Origin: JADJTT01 sp049306275
GTDB lineage: Bacteria; Bacteroidota; Bacteroidia; Chitinophagales; Saprospiraceae
NCBI GenBank assembly: GCA_049306275.1
Contig: JBAQQB010000208.1
Span: 11,602 to 75,601 of the forward strand
DNA: 64,000 bases
Direction of reading: 5' to 3'
Positions 51,695 to 59,563 of this stretch are shown here, one piece after another (positions within the stretch are counted from its first letter, which is position 1; each line of letters opens with the position of its first letter). The notes below the pieces were generated by a model. It was not told where the DNA came from and did no database searches. It saw only the letters and a program-made list of their open reading frames with translations. The position numbers and the translations under genes were made by a program.

Positions 51695-52861
51695 ATGATC
51701 AAGCATATCCTTCAATTGCTTTGGAATAAAAAGAGAAGCAACGTGCTGCTGATGCTGGAAATCTTCCTCGCCTTCGCCGTGTTGTTCGCCGTCTTCTCTT
51801 TCTCCATCTACAACCTGCGCAATTTCTCCCACCCCATGGGCTTCGAAACCGCCGGCCGCCTGGCCCTCACTCTGGAATACCAGGGCGGGCGGGATTCTGC
51901 TGAAGTGGCGCTCATGCTGGAGCAGCTGAACAGGGAGCTCCGGGACCTGGAATTCGTCGAGGAAATAGCTACCAGCAGCTACGCCTGGCCCTACTCCGGC
52001 TCCATGAGCCGCACCTCCACTGAAACCGACGGCGTTTCCATCTCCATGATCATTGCCGAGGGCGACGAACATTTTCTCGACGTCATGGGGTTGCGGCTCC
52101 TGGAGGGGCGATGGTTTAATGAGGAAAGCCCGCGATCTGTGAAACCGGAATGGGTGGTCAACCAAAAGTTCATGACGGATTACTACCCCGGCCGCAGTAT
52201 GATCGACAGCATCCTGCCCATCAACGGCGGGGTCAAGATCGTCGGGGTGATCGAAGATTACCGCTACCGCGGAGAGTTTGAACAGCCCGCGGCGATCCAG
52301 TTCAACTACATATCCCCTACCGCCAGGAACCTGGGCGCCATTCTCCTGAAAATAAAACCCGGCACGCCTCCCCAGGCGGAGGAGCAACTCAACAAGCTGG
52401 TCGCGGAGATCACCAAAACCAATAATTTCAATATCCGCAACCTGGACGAAATGCGGCAGCGGGCCAACCGCAGCGTATGGATACCCATGATCGCACTACT
52501 CGGCGTGTGTGGCTTCCTTTGTGTCAACGTGGCGATGGGGCTCTTCGGGGTGTTGTGGCACAACATCCAGAAACGCCGCTCCGAGATCGGGTTGCGCAAG
52601 GCGGTCGGCGCCAGCAGCGGCAATATCAGCCGGCAGTTTATCCTGGAAACGCTGGTACTGGCCCTGCTCAGCGCTCTGCCCTGCGCGGTATTTGCAGCCC
52701 AACTGCCCCTGATGAATATCATTCCCATCGACCCGTCCATTTTTTACGAAGCAATCGCCTTATCTTTACTGACCATCGCGGGCCTCGTGGTTTTGTGTAC
52801 CTTCGTTCCCGCGCGCAAGGCCGCCCTGATCCACGCTGCGGAGGCGCTGCATGATGAGTAG
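51695..52861 (+). CDS. FtsX/MacB-type permease, second
   Basis: A 388-residue protein with the same plan as the gene before it: first helix NVLLMLEIFLAFAVLFAVFS, periplasmic domain, then IQKRRSEIGLRKAVGASSGN and two further helices near the end (SLLTIAGLVVLCTFVPARKA). It lies 3 bp after the first permease. Together with the ATPase, adaptor and TolC they form a tripartite efflux or lipoprotein-extraction system; the cargo is unknown. Confidence 0.92.
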   Translation: MIKHILQLLWNKKRSNVLLMLEIFLAFAVLFAVFSFSIYNLRNFSHPMGFETAGRLALTLEYQGGRDSAEVALMLEQLNRELRDLEFVEEIATSSYAWPYSGSMSRTSTETDGVSISMIIAEGDEHFLDVMGLRLLEGRWFNEESPRSVKPEWVVNQKFMTDYYPGRSMIDSILPINGGVKIVGVIEDYRYRGEFEQPAAIQFNYISPTARNLGAILLKIKPGTPPQAEEQLNKLVAEITKTNNFNIRNLDEMRQRANRSVWIPMIALLGVCGFLCVNVAMGLFGVLWHNIQKRRSEIGLRKAVGASSGNISRQFILETLVLALLSALPCAVFAAQLPLMNIIPIDPSIFYEAIALSLLTIAGLVVLCTFVPARKAALIHAAEALHDE

Positions 52862-52866
52862 AAAAT

Positions 52867-54234
52867 ATGAAAAAACGCATCCTGATCATCGACGACGACC
52901 CTGCCGTGTGCGGGAGCCTGAAGCTGCTGCTCGGCAAAAAAGGCTACGAGGCCAAGGCCCTGCAGCAGCCCGGGCAAACCATGCAGGCCGTCGAAGCGTT
53001 CGGACCCGACCTGATCTTGCTGGATATGAACTTCACGCTGGATACCTCCGGCAGGCAGGGGCTCAAGATGTTGCACGAATTGGTGGAAAAACACCCGGAG
53101 ATCCCTGTGGTGCTCATGACCGGCTGGGCCACCGTGCAGCTGGCCGTGGAGGGCATGAAGGCCGGCGCCCGCGATTTCATCGCAAAGCCCTGGGACAACG
53201 GGCAACTCATCGCCTCGATCGAGACCGCCATGGCACTCTACGGCCCGGGCGACAAGCGGCGGGACGAGGAAAAACCCGACCTGGAAACCATGATCGGCCA
53301 TAGCCCGGCCCTGCGCGAAGTGCTGGACAAAGCCCGTCAGATCGCCCCCACGGAAGCCCCCGTGCTGATCACCGGCGAGAGCGGCACAGGCAAGGAACTG
53401 CTGGCCGAATACATCCACGCCCTGAGCCGCCGGGCCGATGGGCCTTTCGTGCGCGTCAACCTCGGCGGCATCTCCGAGACCCTTTTTGAAAGCGAGATGT
53501 TCGGCCACCGCAAAGGCGCCTTTACCGATGCCTACGCCGACCGGACTGGCCGTTTTGAAAAAGCGGAAGGGGGCAGCATCTTCCTCGACGAGATCGGCGA
53601 CCTGGCCTTCTCCAGCCAGGTCAAACTCCTGCGCGTCTTGCAGGAAAAGACATACGAGCCCCTCGGCAGCAGCAAGACCCTGCGGGCCGACGTGCGGGTG
53701 ATCAGCGCTACCAACCACGACCTAAGGGCCCTGATCGCAGCTGGTAAATTCAGGGAAGATCTCTACTACCGCATCAACCTCATCGCCCTGCACCTGCCGC
53801 CCCTGCGCGAGCGGCGGGAGGATATCCCGGCCCTGGTAAACCGTTTTGCGGAGCAGGTCTGCCAGGTCTACCAGACCGGCCCGCCCCTGATCGAAAAGGA
53901 GGCACTGCAATGGCTGAGCCGGCAGGAATACCGCGGCAATATCCGCCAGCTCAAAAACGCCGTGGAGCGCGCCATGCTGCTCAATTTGGGGAAAAAGACG
54001 CTGCGGCTGCGCGACTTCCAGTCGCATTTCTCCGAACCCGGCGCACCAGCCATCGCCAACCTGCCCGAAGTGGGCGCCATGAGCCTGGAGCAGATGGAGG
54101 TCGAAATGATCAAAAAAGCGCTCCACTACCACAACCAGGTCATCAGCAAAACGGCCCGCTCGCTGGGCATCACCCGCAGCGCCCTTTACCGGCGGCTCGA
54201 CAAATACGGCATTCCCTATGAGCCTCAAGGTTAA
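52867..54234 (+). CDS. Sigma-54-dependent response regulator (NtrC family)
   Basis: A 455-residue protein. The receiver domain has acidic DDD at 9-11 and phospho-acceptor Asp53 in LILLDMNF. The AAA+ domain (residues ~140-370) has Walker A GESGTGKE, Walker B GGSIFLDEIGDL and the sigma-54 contact loop as GAFTDA, where GAFTGA is usual. The C-terminal Fis-type HTH is ISKTARSLGITRSALYRRLD. It should activate the sigma-54 promoter at 46837 and thus its own operon. The stop overlaps the kinase gene by 17 bp. Confidence 0.93.
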   Translation: MKKRILIIDDDPAVCGSLKLLLGKKGYEAKALQQPGQTMQAVEAFGPDLILLDMNFTLDTSGRQGLKMLHELVEKHPEIPVVLMTGWATVQLAVEGMKAGARDFIAKPWDNGQLIASIETAMALYGPGDKRRDEEKPDLETMIGHSPALREVLDKARQIAPTEAPVLITGESGTGKELLAEYIHALSRRADGPFVRVNLGGISETLFESEMFGHRKGAFTDAYADRTGRFEKAEGGSIFLDEIGDLAFSSQVKLLRVLQEKTYEPLGSSKTLRADVRVISATNHDLRALIAAGKFREDLYYRINLIALHLPPLRERREDIPALVNRFAEQVCQVYQTGPPLIEKEALQWLSRQEYRGNIRQLKNAVERAMLLNLGKKTLRLRDFQSHFSEPGAPAIANLPEVGAMSLEQMEVEMIKKALHYHNQVISKTARSLGITRSALYRRLDKYGIPYEPQG

Positions 54235-55501
54235 ATACTTTTTGTACCTGGTCGCGCTGCACGCAGGCTTGGCCGTACTGGCCTGGCCCCTGCTGGAGGA
54301 GCGCAAACTGCTGTTTTTCGCCGCCGAGGCGCTGATCGCCGTCTCGCTCTTCCTGGGATACCGGATTTTCAGGGCTTTCCACCGCCCCATCGAGCTGGTG
54401 CGCTCCGGCGCGGAGGCCATCCGGGAAGGCGATTTCAGCGTGAAATACGTGGAGACGGGCTCCGCGGAGACGGATCACCTCATCAGGGCCTACAACGCCA
54501 TGATCGACCGCTTGCGGGAGGAACGGCTTCGCATCGCGGAGCAGGGGTATTTCCTGGAAAGCCTCTTCCACGCCACGCCCATGGGACTGATCGCACTCGA
54601 TTTCGACGACAACATAGCCGCCGCCAATCCGCCGGCGATGCGCTACCTGGAACTGCCCGAAAACTGCGCAGGCAAACCCTTCTACGCCTTCGTCCACCCC
54701 CTCATCCACGAGATCAACCAGCTGGCCAATGGCAAATCAAAGGTGGTCGCCTTGTCGGACTACAGCAAATACAAGATCACCCTGGGCCGGGTGGTGCAGA
54801 AAGGCTTTTACCGGAGTTTCATCCTCATACAGGAGCTCACCGCCGAGATATTGCAATCGGAAAAGGAGGCCTACGGCAAGGTCATCCGCCTGATGGCCCA
54901 CGAGGTCAACAATTCGCTGGGGGCCGTCAACTCCATTCTGCACACCATCGCTGAGTATGGCATGCAGGACGCCGATGCGGAGTTGAAGGAGAGCCTGCAA
55001 CTCGCCATCCGCCGCAACCAGGGGCTGACCACCTTTACCGACAATTTCGCCCGGATCATCCGCCTCGGGCCGGCGGCGCGGCAGCGCACCGACCTGTGCG
55101 CCCTGCTGGACCAGTGCGCCAAAATCTGGGAAGCCCGCGCCGCGGAAAGCGGCATCCGCATCGAGCGGCAGTTGCCGGCTCAGCCCGTATGGGCCGCCGT
55201 CGATCCCCTCCAGGTCGAGCAGGCCATGCACAACCTGATCAAAAACGCCGTGGAGGCCCTCGGAGAAGGCGGCGAGATCCGCCTGAGCTGCTCAGAAGAG
55301 CCGCTGGTTATTTGCGTAGCGGACAATGGTCCGGGACTAAGCCCGGAAGCTGAAGCGGGGCTGAGCAGGCCCTTTTTCTCCGACAAACCCCATGGCCAGG
55401 GCGTAGGACTGACCCTCACACGCGAGGTGGCCGCGGGGCATGGGGCGCGCTTCCGCTTGTTTGCAGAAGACGGGTGGACGAGGGCAGAAATGCGGTTTTG
55501 A
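54218..55501 (+). CDS. Sensor histidine kinase with HAMP and PAS-like domains
   Basis: A 427-residue protein. Two N-terminal membrane helices (residues ~6-50) with almost no periplasmic loop are followed by a HAMP-like segment (FHRPIELVRSGAEAIREGDF), a PAS-like domain (ESLFHATPMGLIALDFDDNI), the H-box LMAHEVNNSLGAVNSILH with His228, N-box NLIKNAVEAL, DNGPGLS and GQGVGLTLTREV. The lack of a periplasmic domain suggests sensing within the membrane or cytoplasm. It is the NtrY-like partner of the regulator encoded just upstream. Its stop is 3 bp from a convergent gene. Confidence 0.93.
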   Translation: MSLKVKYFLYLVALHAGLAVLAWPLLEERKLLFFAAEALIAVSLFLGYRIFRAFHRPIELVRSGAEAIREGDFSVKYVETGSAETDHLIRAYNAMIDRLREERLRIAEQGYFLESLFHATPMGLIALDFDDNIAAANPPAMRYLELPENCAGKPFYAFVHPLIHEINQLANGKSKVVALSDYSKYKITLGRVVQKGFYRSFILIQELTAEILQSEKEAYGKVIRLMAHEVNNSLGAVNSILHTIAEYGMQDADAELKESLQLAIRRNQGLTTFTDNFARIIRLGPAARQRTDLCALLDQCAKIWEARAAESGIRIERQLPAQPVWAAVDPLQVEQAMHNLIKNAVEALGEGGEIRLSCSEEPLVICVADNGPGLSPEAEAGLSRPFFSDKPHGQGVGLTLTREVAAGHGARFRLFAEDGWTRAEMRF

Positions 55502-55504
55502 CTT

Positions 55505-56473
55505 TCACTGCTTGCAAACGCTCCGCCAGGACGAACGCCCTTGCTGGTCGAAGACCCTCACCACATAATTTCCCCGGGGCAAACCTTGCAGGTCCAGCTG
55601 CCCGCCTCCGGCATTCAATTGCTTTTGCAAAACCAATTTCCCATTCATATCGAAAACAGTGCAGTGCAGTGCGCCATTTTCCGCGCTGGAAACCTGGACA
55701 TAATCTGCCGCCGGATTGGGGAAAATGTCAAACATAATCGGAGCAGTTACCTGCCTGTCACTGTTAGGGCCGGAAACGGAAATATGATCCACGCAGAAAA
55801 ATGTCGGGGTGTTGATGCCAAACTGCCCCACGTCGGTCGAGCGCAGGGTGAAACCAAGGCTGTCGGCCGGACCCAGGGAAGACAGGTCCACCCATTCCCA
55901 TTCATCCACGATATAATCCTGGCTATTGTCGGAAAACCGGTAATCCGCCAGGTAGAAATCCACGCTATCGGCCGACATGGAGCCGTTGTGCCAGGCTTTG
56001 ATGGTGAGCAGGAAATAGTCCGGGTCGTTGCCGGTGAGGCCGCCGAATTTTTTGGAAAAGGCGTCGCCTTCCAGTATGCTCCAATAGGCGTAAGTGTTGT
56101 TGGTGACATACATGCCTGAGACGGGGTTGCCCGCCGCATCGCCTTGCAGGATGATGTTGTTGTTGCCGAAGGCATAGGTCACCGCATAGTGGGCCGAGCC
56201 GTCGTATCCGCCGCCGGTAATGGCGCTGTACTGGTTCGAAAAGCCTGGCGTAGCCGCGTCGGTCGTATTGGAAATGGCCCAGCCTGCCCAGCTCATCCAC
56301 TGGCTGTCGTAGGAATTGGGCAAAAAGATATCGCCGCTCATAAAGCCGCCGCTGCCATCGCTGCCATTGAGGAAGGACTCCGGGGGCAGGTTGAATTCTT
56401 CGAAGTCGATTACTGATTGTGCACCCATCAGAGCAGCAATGAAAAACAGAAAAGACGTAAAATACAATTTCAT
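55505..56473 (-). CDS. DUF4465 surface protein with T9SS domain
   Basis: A 322-residue protein with a signal peptide (MKLYFTSFLFFIAALMGAQ). The DUF4465 domain covers about residues 22-235: VIDFEEFNLPPESFLNGSDG, WAISNTTDAATPGFSNQYSA and DYIVDEWEWVDLSSLGPADS. A T9SS C-terminal domain follows (FDIFPNPAADYVQVSSAENG, LPRGNYVVRVFDQQGRSSW). The start overlaps the stop of the TonB receptor gene (ATGA), so the two work together, probably as surface binding protein and transporter for one small molecule. Cobalamin is possible, as such pairs occur in B12 loci, but nothing here proves it. Confidence 0.85.
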   Translation of the reverse strand: MKLYFTSFLFFIAALMGAQSVIDFEEFNLPPESFLNGSDGSGGFMSGDIFLPNSYDSQWMSWAGWAISNTTDAATPGFSNQYSAITGGGYDGSAHYAVTYAFGNNNIILQGDAAGNPVSGMYVTNNTYAYWSILEGDAFSKKFGGLTGNDPDYFLLTIKAWHNGSMSADSVDFYLADYRFSDNSQDYIVDEWEWVDLSSLGPADSLGFTLRSTDVGQFGINTPTFFCVDHISVSGPNSDRQVTAPIMFDIFPNPAADYVQVSSAENGALHCTVFDMNGKLVLQKQLNAGGGQLDLQGLPRGNYVVRVFDQQGRSSWRSVCKQ

Positions 56474-58380
56474 GATTTTGAATTTTGATGAAAAATTAAA
56501 TGGATTCCTGCGTGGAAATGGATACCGGGCATCGGGCGGCGCTCGACCACCAGATAGTCAGCATCCCATATGTTGTAGATGTTGAAAAAAATGGTTCCCT
56601 TGTATTTTTGGATACTCCCCGAATATTGCAGGCGCACATGGCCTGTCTGAAAAGCGTTGAGCGCTTCATTGATACCATCTGCCGGACCGGTACAGGCGTG
56701 CTGGTAGGCGAGATACAGCGCCTTCCATTCAAGGGAAAATACACTAAAGGCCTGGTGGACAGGCGTGTAGATCAACTGATCGCCTTTTTCCATTTTGGGG
56801 TTTTCCAGGGCAACCTGGTTGGTGGAACGAATATAGTCATAGCCGCCTTTCCATGTCAAATGCACATCCTTGAAAGCCCAGGCCACGGAGAAACGGGGTT
56901 CCAGGCCCCGGCTCCAGACCCTGGTGATGTTGTTGGCCGACCAGAACGATTGTCCTTCTCGCAGGCTCCACAGTATCCAGTTGTCAATGCTTCGATTGAA
57001 GGCCGTTAATGAAACTTCAATTTTAAGATTTATTAACTCCATTTGATGCGCCAGGCCCAGTTCCTGGCTCCAGCCCGATTCGGGCAACAAATCGGGGTTG
57101 CCGCCCGGCATCCAGAAGCGGTCGTTTAAGGTCGGCAGGCGGTAATTGCGGCTGATTTTCCCCTTCAGCGTCAATGATGGATGGAGCTGCCAGTCCATAC
57201 CGAGGGCTGGCAAGGTTGGCAATAATTTTCCGTCAGCCATTTCCTGCCGAAGGCTGGCCTGGCTGCTGAATTTTTTCCTTTGGAATTTCCAGGAGGCAAA
57301 CAAGGCGGTTCTGTATTCCGAAGGAATATTTTCCCGGTAGCCGGCCGACCAGGCCTGAGTGAAGGTATGGGTATTTCCCACAAAAAGATGGTGGCTTCTC
57401 CCCCACTGCCGCTGCGCGGTTATTTCGGCCAAAAAGGTGCGGAAACGGCTCCGGGATTCCAGCAGGATCTGGTCGTCGAAATAATTGAGGCGCTCGTCGA
57501 AGTAGCCTGTTTTCAACTCCAGCAGTCCTTTGCCGGCCAAATACCGGTACTCAAGCATGATGCGGGCCGCCAGATCGTCCTGATGCGCTTCGCTGCGGCT
57601 TTGTACCAGGGTCGGAGGGATTTGCCGGCCGGTTTGCTGTCCCCAAAAATGCAGGGTCAGGCGGTGGCGATGGTTTATTTTCCAATAAAAATCCTGCATC
57701 AGGAGTTGCTGCGAGAACCGGGCGTTGGTTTGCTGCCGTTCCGGCAGGCCGGCGGCGACAAAGTAATAGAAATCATTGTCAGCCCGCTGATGGGAAATAC
57801 GGGTGGCGCTCTGAAATTTTTCATTTCCCAGGCCTATTTTCAATTGCTGCTGGAAATGGCCAAAGCTACCGCCCTGGGTAATGCTCTCCAGCTTGACACG
57901 CTGGGAAAAATCGGGCTTGTTATCGAGGCTAAGCACTCCGCCGATCGCGCCGCTGCCCCATAGGGCGGCATTGCCCCCGCGGGTAAAACTGATGGAGGTG
58001 GCCGCCTGAACGGGCAATAGTGACAGGTCGGACAGACCCAGCATCGGGTTTTGCACCGGAAGGCCGTTCCAAAGGATCAGGGTATGTCCGGCGCTGCCCC
58101 CCCTCACGGATGAGGTCGCCACGCTGCCGGCACCGTAGTTTTTGACATAGGTTCCGGCCTCCATGGAAAGCAGGTCGGCAAGGTTGGCGGCGGGCGATTT
58201 GGACAATTGCGCTTCCTGCCATTTCTGAGTAGCGCTGCCTGCGGGCTGTTGGCGGATGGCGGTAGCGGTGATTTCTATCTGGGGAATGGAAAGGATGGTG
58301 TCGGCCAGGGATTGGGCATGCGAGACGGCGAGGCTCCAGCAAAGGAAAAGCAGGGAGGAAAGAGGTACCAATCGTCTCAC
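56470..58380 (-). CDS. TonB-dependent receptor, BtuB-like
   Basis: A 636-residue protein with a signal peptide (MRRLVPLSSLLFLCWSLAVS). Plug domain: IPQIEITATAIRQQPAGSAT, LLSMEAGTYVKNYGAGSVAT, SSVRGGSAGHTLILWNGLPV and GGNAALWGSGAIGGVLSLDN. A ~470-residue barrel follows, with the normal terminal aromatic-containing strand. The size and plug are close to BtuB and small siderophore or haem receptors. It is coupled to the DUF4465 gene. I looked for a cobalamin riboswitch in the 168-bp leader and saw none. Confidence 0.9.
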   Translation of the reverse strand: MRRLVPLSSLLFLCWSLAVSHAQSLADTILSIPQIEITATAIRQQPAGSATQKWQEAQLSKSPAANLADLLSMEAGTYVKNYGAGSVATSSVRGGSAGHTLILWNGLPVQNPMLGLSDLSLLPVQAATSISFTRGGNAALWGSGAIGGVLSLDNKPDFSQRVKLESITQGGSFGHFQQQLKIGLGNEKFQSATRISHQRADNDFYYFVAAGLPERQQTNARFSQQLLMQDFYWKINHRHRLTLHFWGQQTGRQIPPTLVQSRSEAHQDDLAARIMLEYRYLAGKGLLELKTGYFDERLNYFDDQILLESRSRFRTFLAEITAQRQWGRSHHLFVGNTHTFTQAWSAGYRENIPSEYRTALFASWKFQRKKFSSQASLRQEMADGKLLPTLPALGMDWQLHPSLTLKGKISRNYRLPTLNDRFWMPGGNPDLLPESGWSQELGLAHQMELINLKIEVSLTAFNRSIDNWILWSLREGQSFWSANNITRVWSRGLEPRFSVAWAFKDVHLTWKGGYDYIRSTNQVALENPKMEKGDQLIYTPVHQAFSVFSLEWKALYLAYQHACTGPADGINEALNAFQTGHVRLQYSGSIQKYKGTIFFNIYNIWDADYLVVERRPMPGIHFHAGIHLIFHQNSKS

Positions 58381-58547
58381 ATCGCTTCATTTACACATTT
58401 ACAAAACGCGGATTCATCCGGCTCTTTGCAGGATGACCTGGCGTGCGAAGGATGGCAAAGCTAATGACTTTTCAAAAACTTACCAACAAACGCCCACTAA
58501 CCCTCTGCGTGCTCCGGAAGCTCATGGCGGCATAACAGGGCAATTAA

Positions 58548-59483
58548 TCATTCGCATTTATACATATGAAAAAAGCTGTGGTAGGAACCCGGATAGAATC
58601 CCGTTTGGTCATAGTTTAGCTGCCAAACGATTAAAGCCTGTTGTTCTTGCATATGTAAATCTCCATAACCACAAATGGAACCTTCATAAGAAGTGCCCGG
58701 GGGGCTTGTCACCAACCCGGACCATTTGGTGAATGGGAGGACCAGTCTCCCATTCACAATTTTACCATAAATTTTTTCTGGCGATGGCCACGAGGTTAAC
58801 GGATAGAATTTAACGGTAAAATCGTAGATGGGATCATCGCTTTCCCTGATTTCCATGACGCATTGATCCGCTGGCTGATTAGGCGTACTCCGGTAATTGC
58901 CAATGATATCCTGTGCGCTCTTCACCAGGCCTTCGGGGTATGGCGGGCAATTTTGCTCCGCATCCACTTCTCCGGCAATAATCAACTGATTATCAATTTG
59001 TTTAATAGCAAAATCATGAATAAAAAGTTCCGTTCCATCCTGGTTGCACTCCAATTTAAACCATCCGTATCTATGTCCATTATTGGAAGCGGGAATGCGA
59101 AATCCAAGATACCGGATTCCCGCCCCTTTGAATTGGCCTCCCTGGCCGTCGGGGGTGCTTAAAAAGCCCTCCCATTCGCCCCAGATACCGTCCGGACCAA
59201 TTTCGGTCCCCTCGGTCAAGGCCTCGGGGAAACCATTGCCGGAAGCATCCAGCATTTCGATTCCAGTAGGGATAGCTGAAACAAAGCCATCATCCCAGGT
59301 CTTGAAGAACATTTTGATATATTGACCCGCCACAAGCGTTACATCAGTTGTAGCATTACCGCCAATATGATAGCCCAAAGTGGTATGGCAAATGTCAACC
59401 GGCCCTTCCGGGGATGGCGGATTACAGGTCGACAGAGCGAATCCGGCAACAAGGGCTGCGAGATAGGGAAAAAGGGTTTTCAT
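58548..59483 (-). CDS. Lipoprotein of unknown function
   Basis: A 311-residue protein with lipobox ALSTC (Cys20, in MKTLFPYLAALVAGFALSTC). The mature part is beta-rich with segments such as KMFFKTWDDGFVSAIPTGIE and RYGWFKLECNQDGTELFIHD. The last ~90 residues (IIGNYRSTPNQPADQCVMEI) could be a lipocalin-like or separate small domain. No family is recognised. Its GC content and codon use appear lower than its neighbours, especially toward the C-terminal half. Confidence 0.72.
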   Translation of the reverse strand: MKTLFPYLAALVAGFALSTCNPPSPEGPVDICHTTLGYHIGGNATTDVTLVAGQYIKMFFKTWDDGFVSAIPTGIEMLDASGNGFPEALTEGTEIGPDGIWGEWEGFLSTPDGQGGQFKGAGIRYLGFRIPASNNGHRYGWFKLECNQDGTELFIHDFAIKQIDNQLIIAGEVDAEQNCPPYPEGLVKSAQDIIGNYRSTPNQPADQCVMEIRESDDPIYDFTVKFYPLTSWPSPEKIYGKIVNGRLVLPFTKWSGLVTSPPGTSYEGSICGYGDLHMQEQQALIVWQLNYDQTGFYPGSYHSFFHMYKCE

Positions 59484-59563
59484 AATTGTTTAGTCTATAA
59501 TACAATAATCCTCAAGTTATTACTTTTTGGGGAGACTCGCCAGCCTTCTTTTTTGGTTGGCCG

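Noticed and set aside
58381..58547. Cobalamin riboswitch before the BtuB-like gene
   Set aside because: I looked for the B12-box and core elements by eye on the minus strand and saw none.
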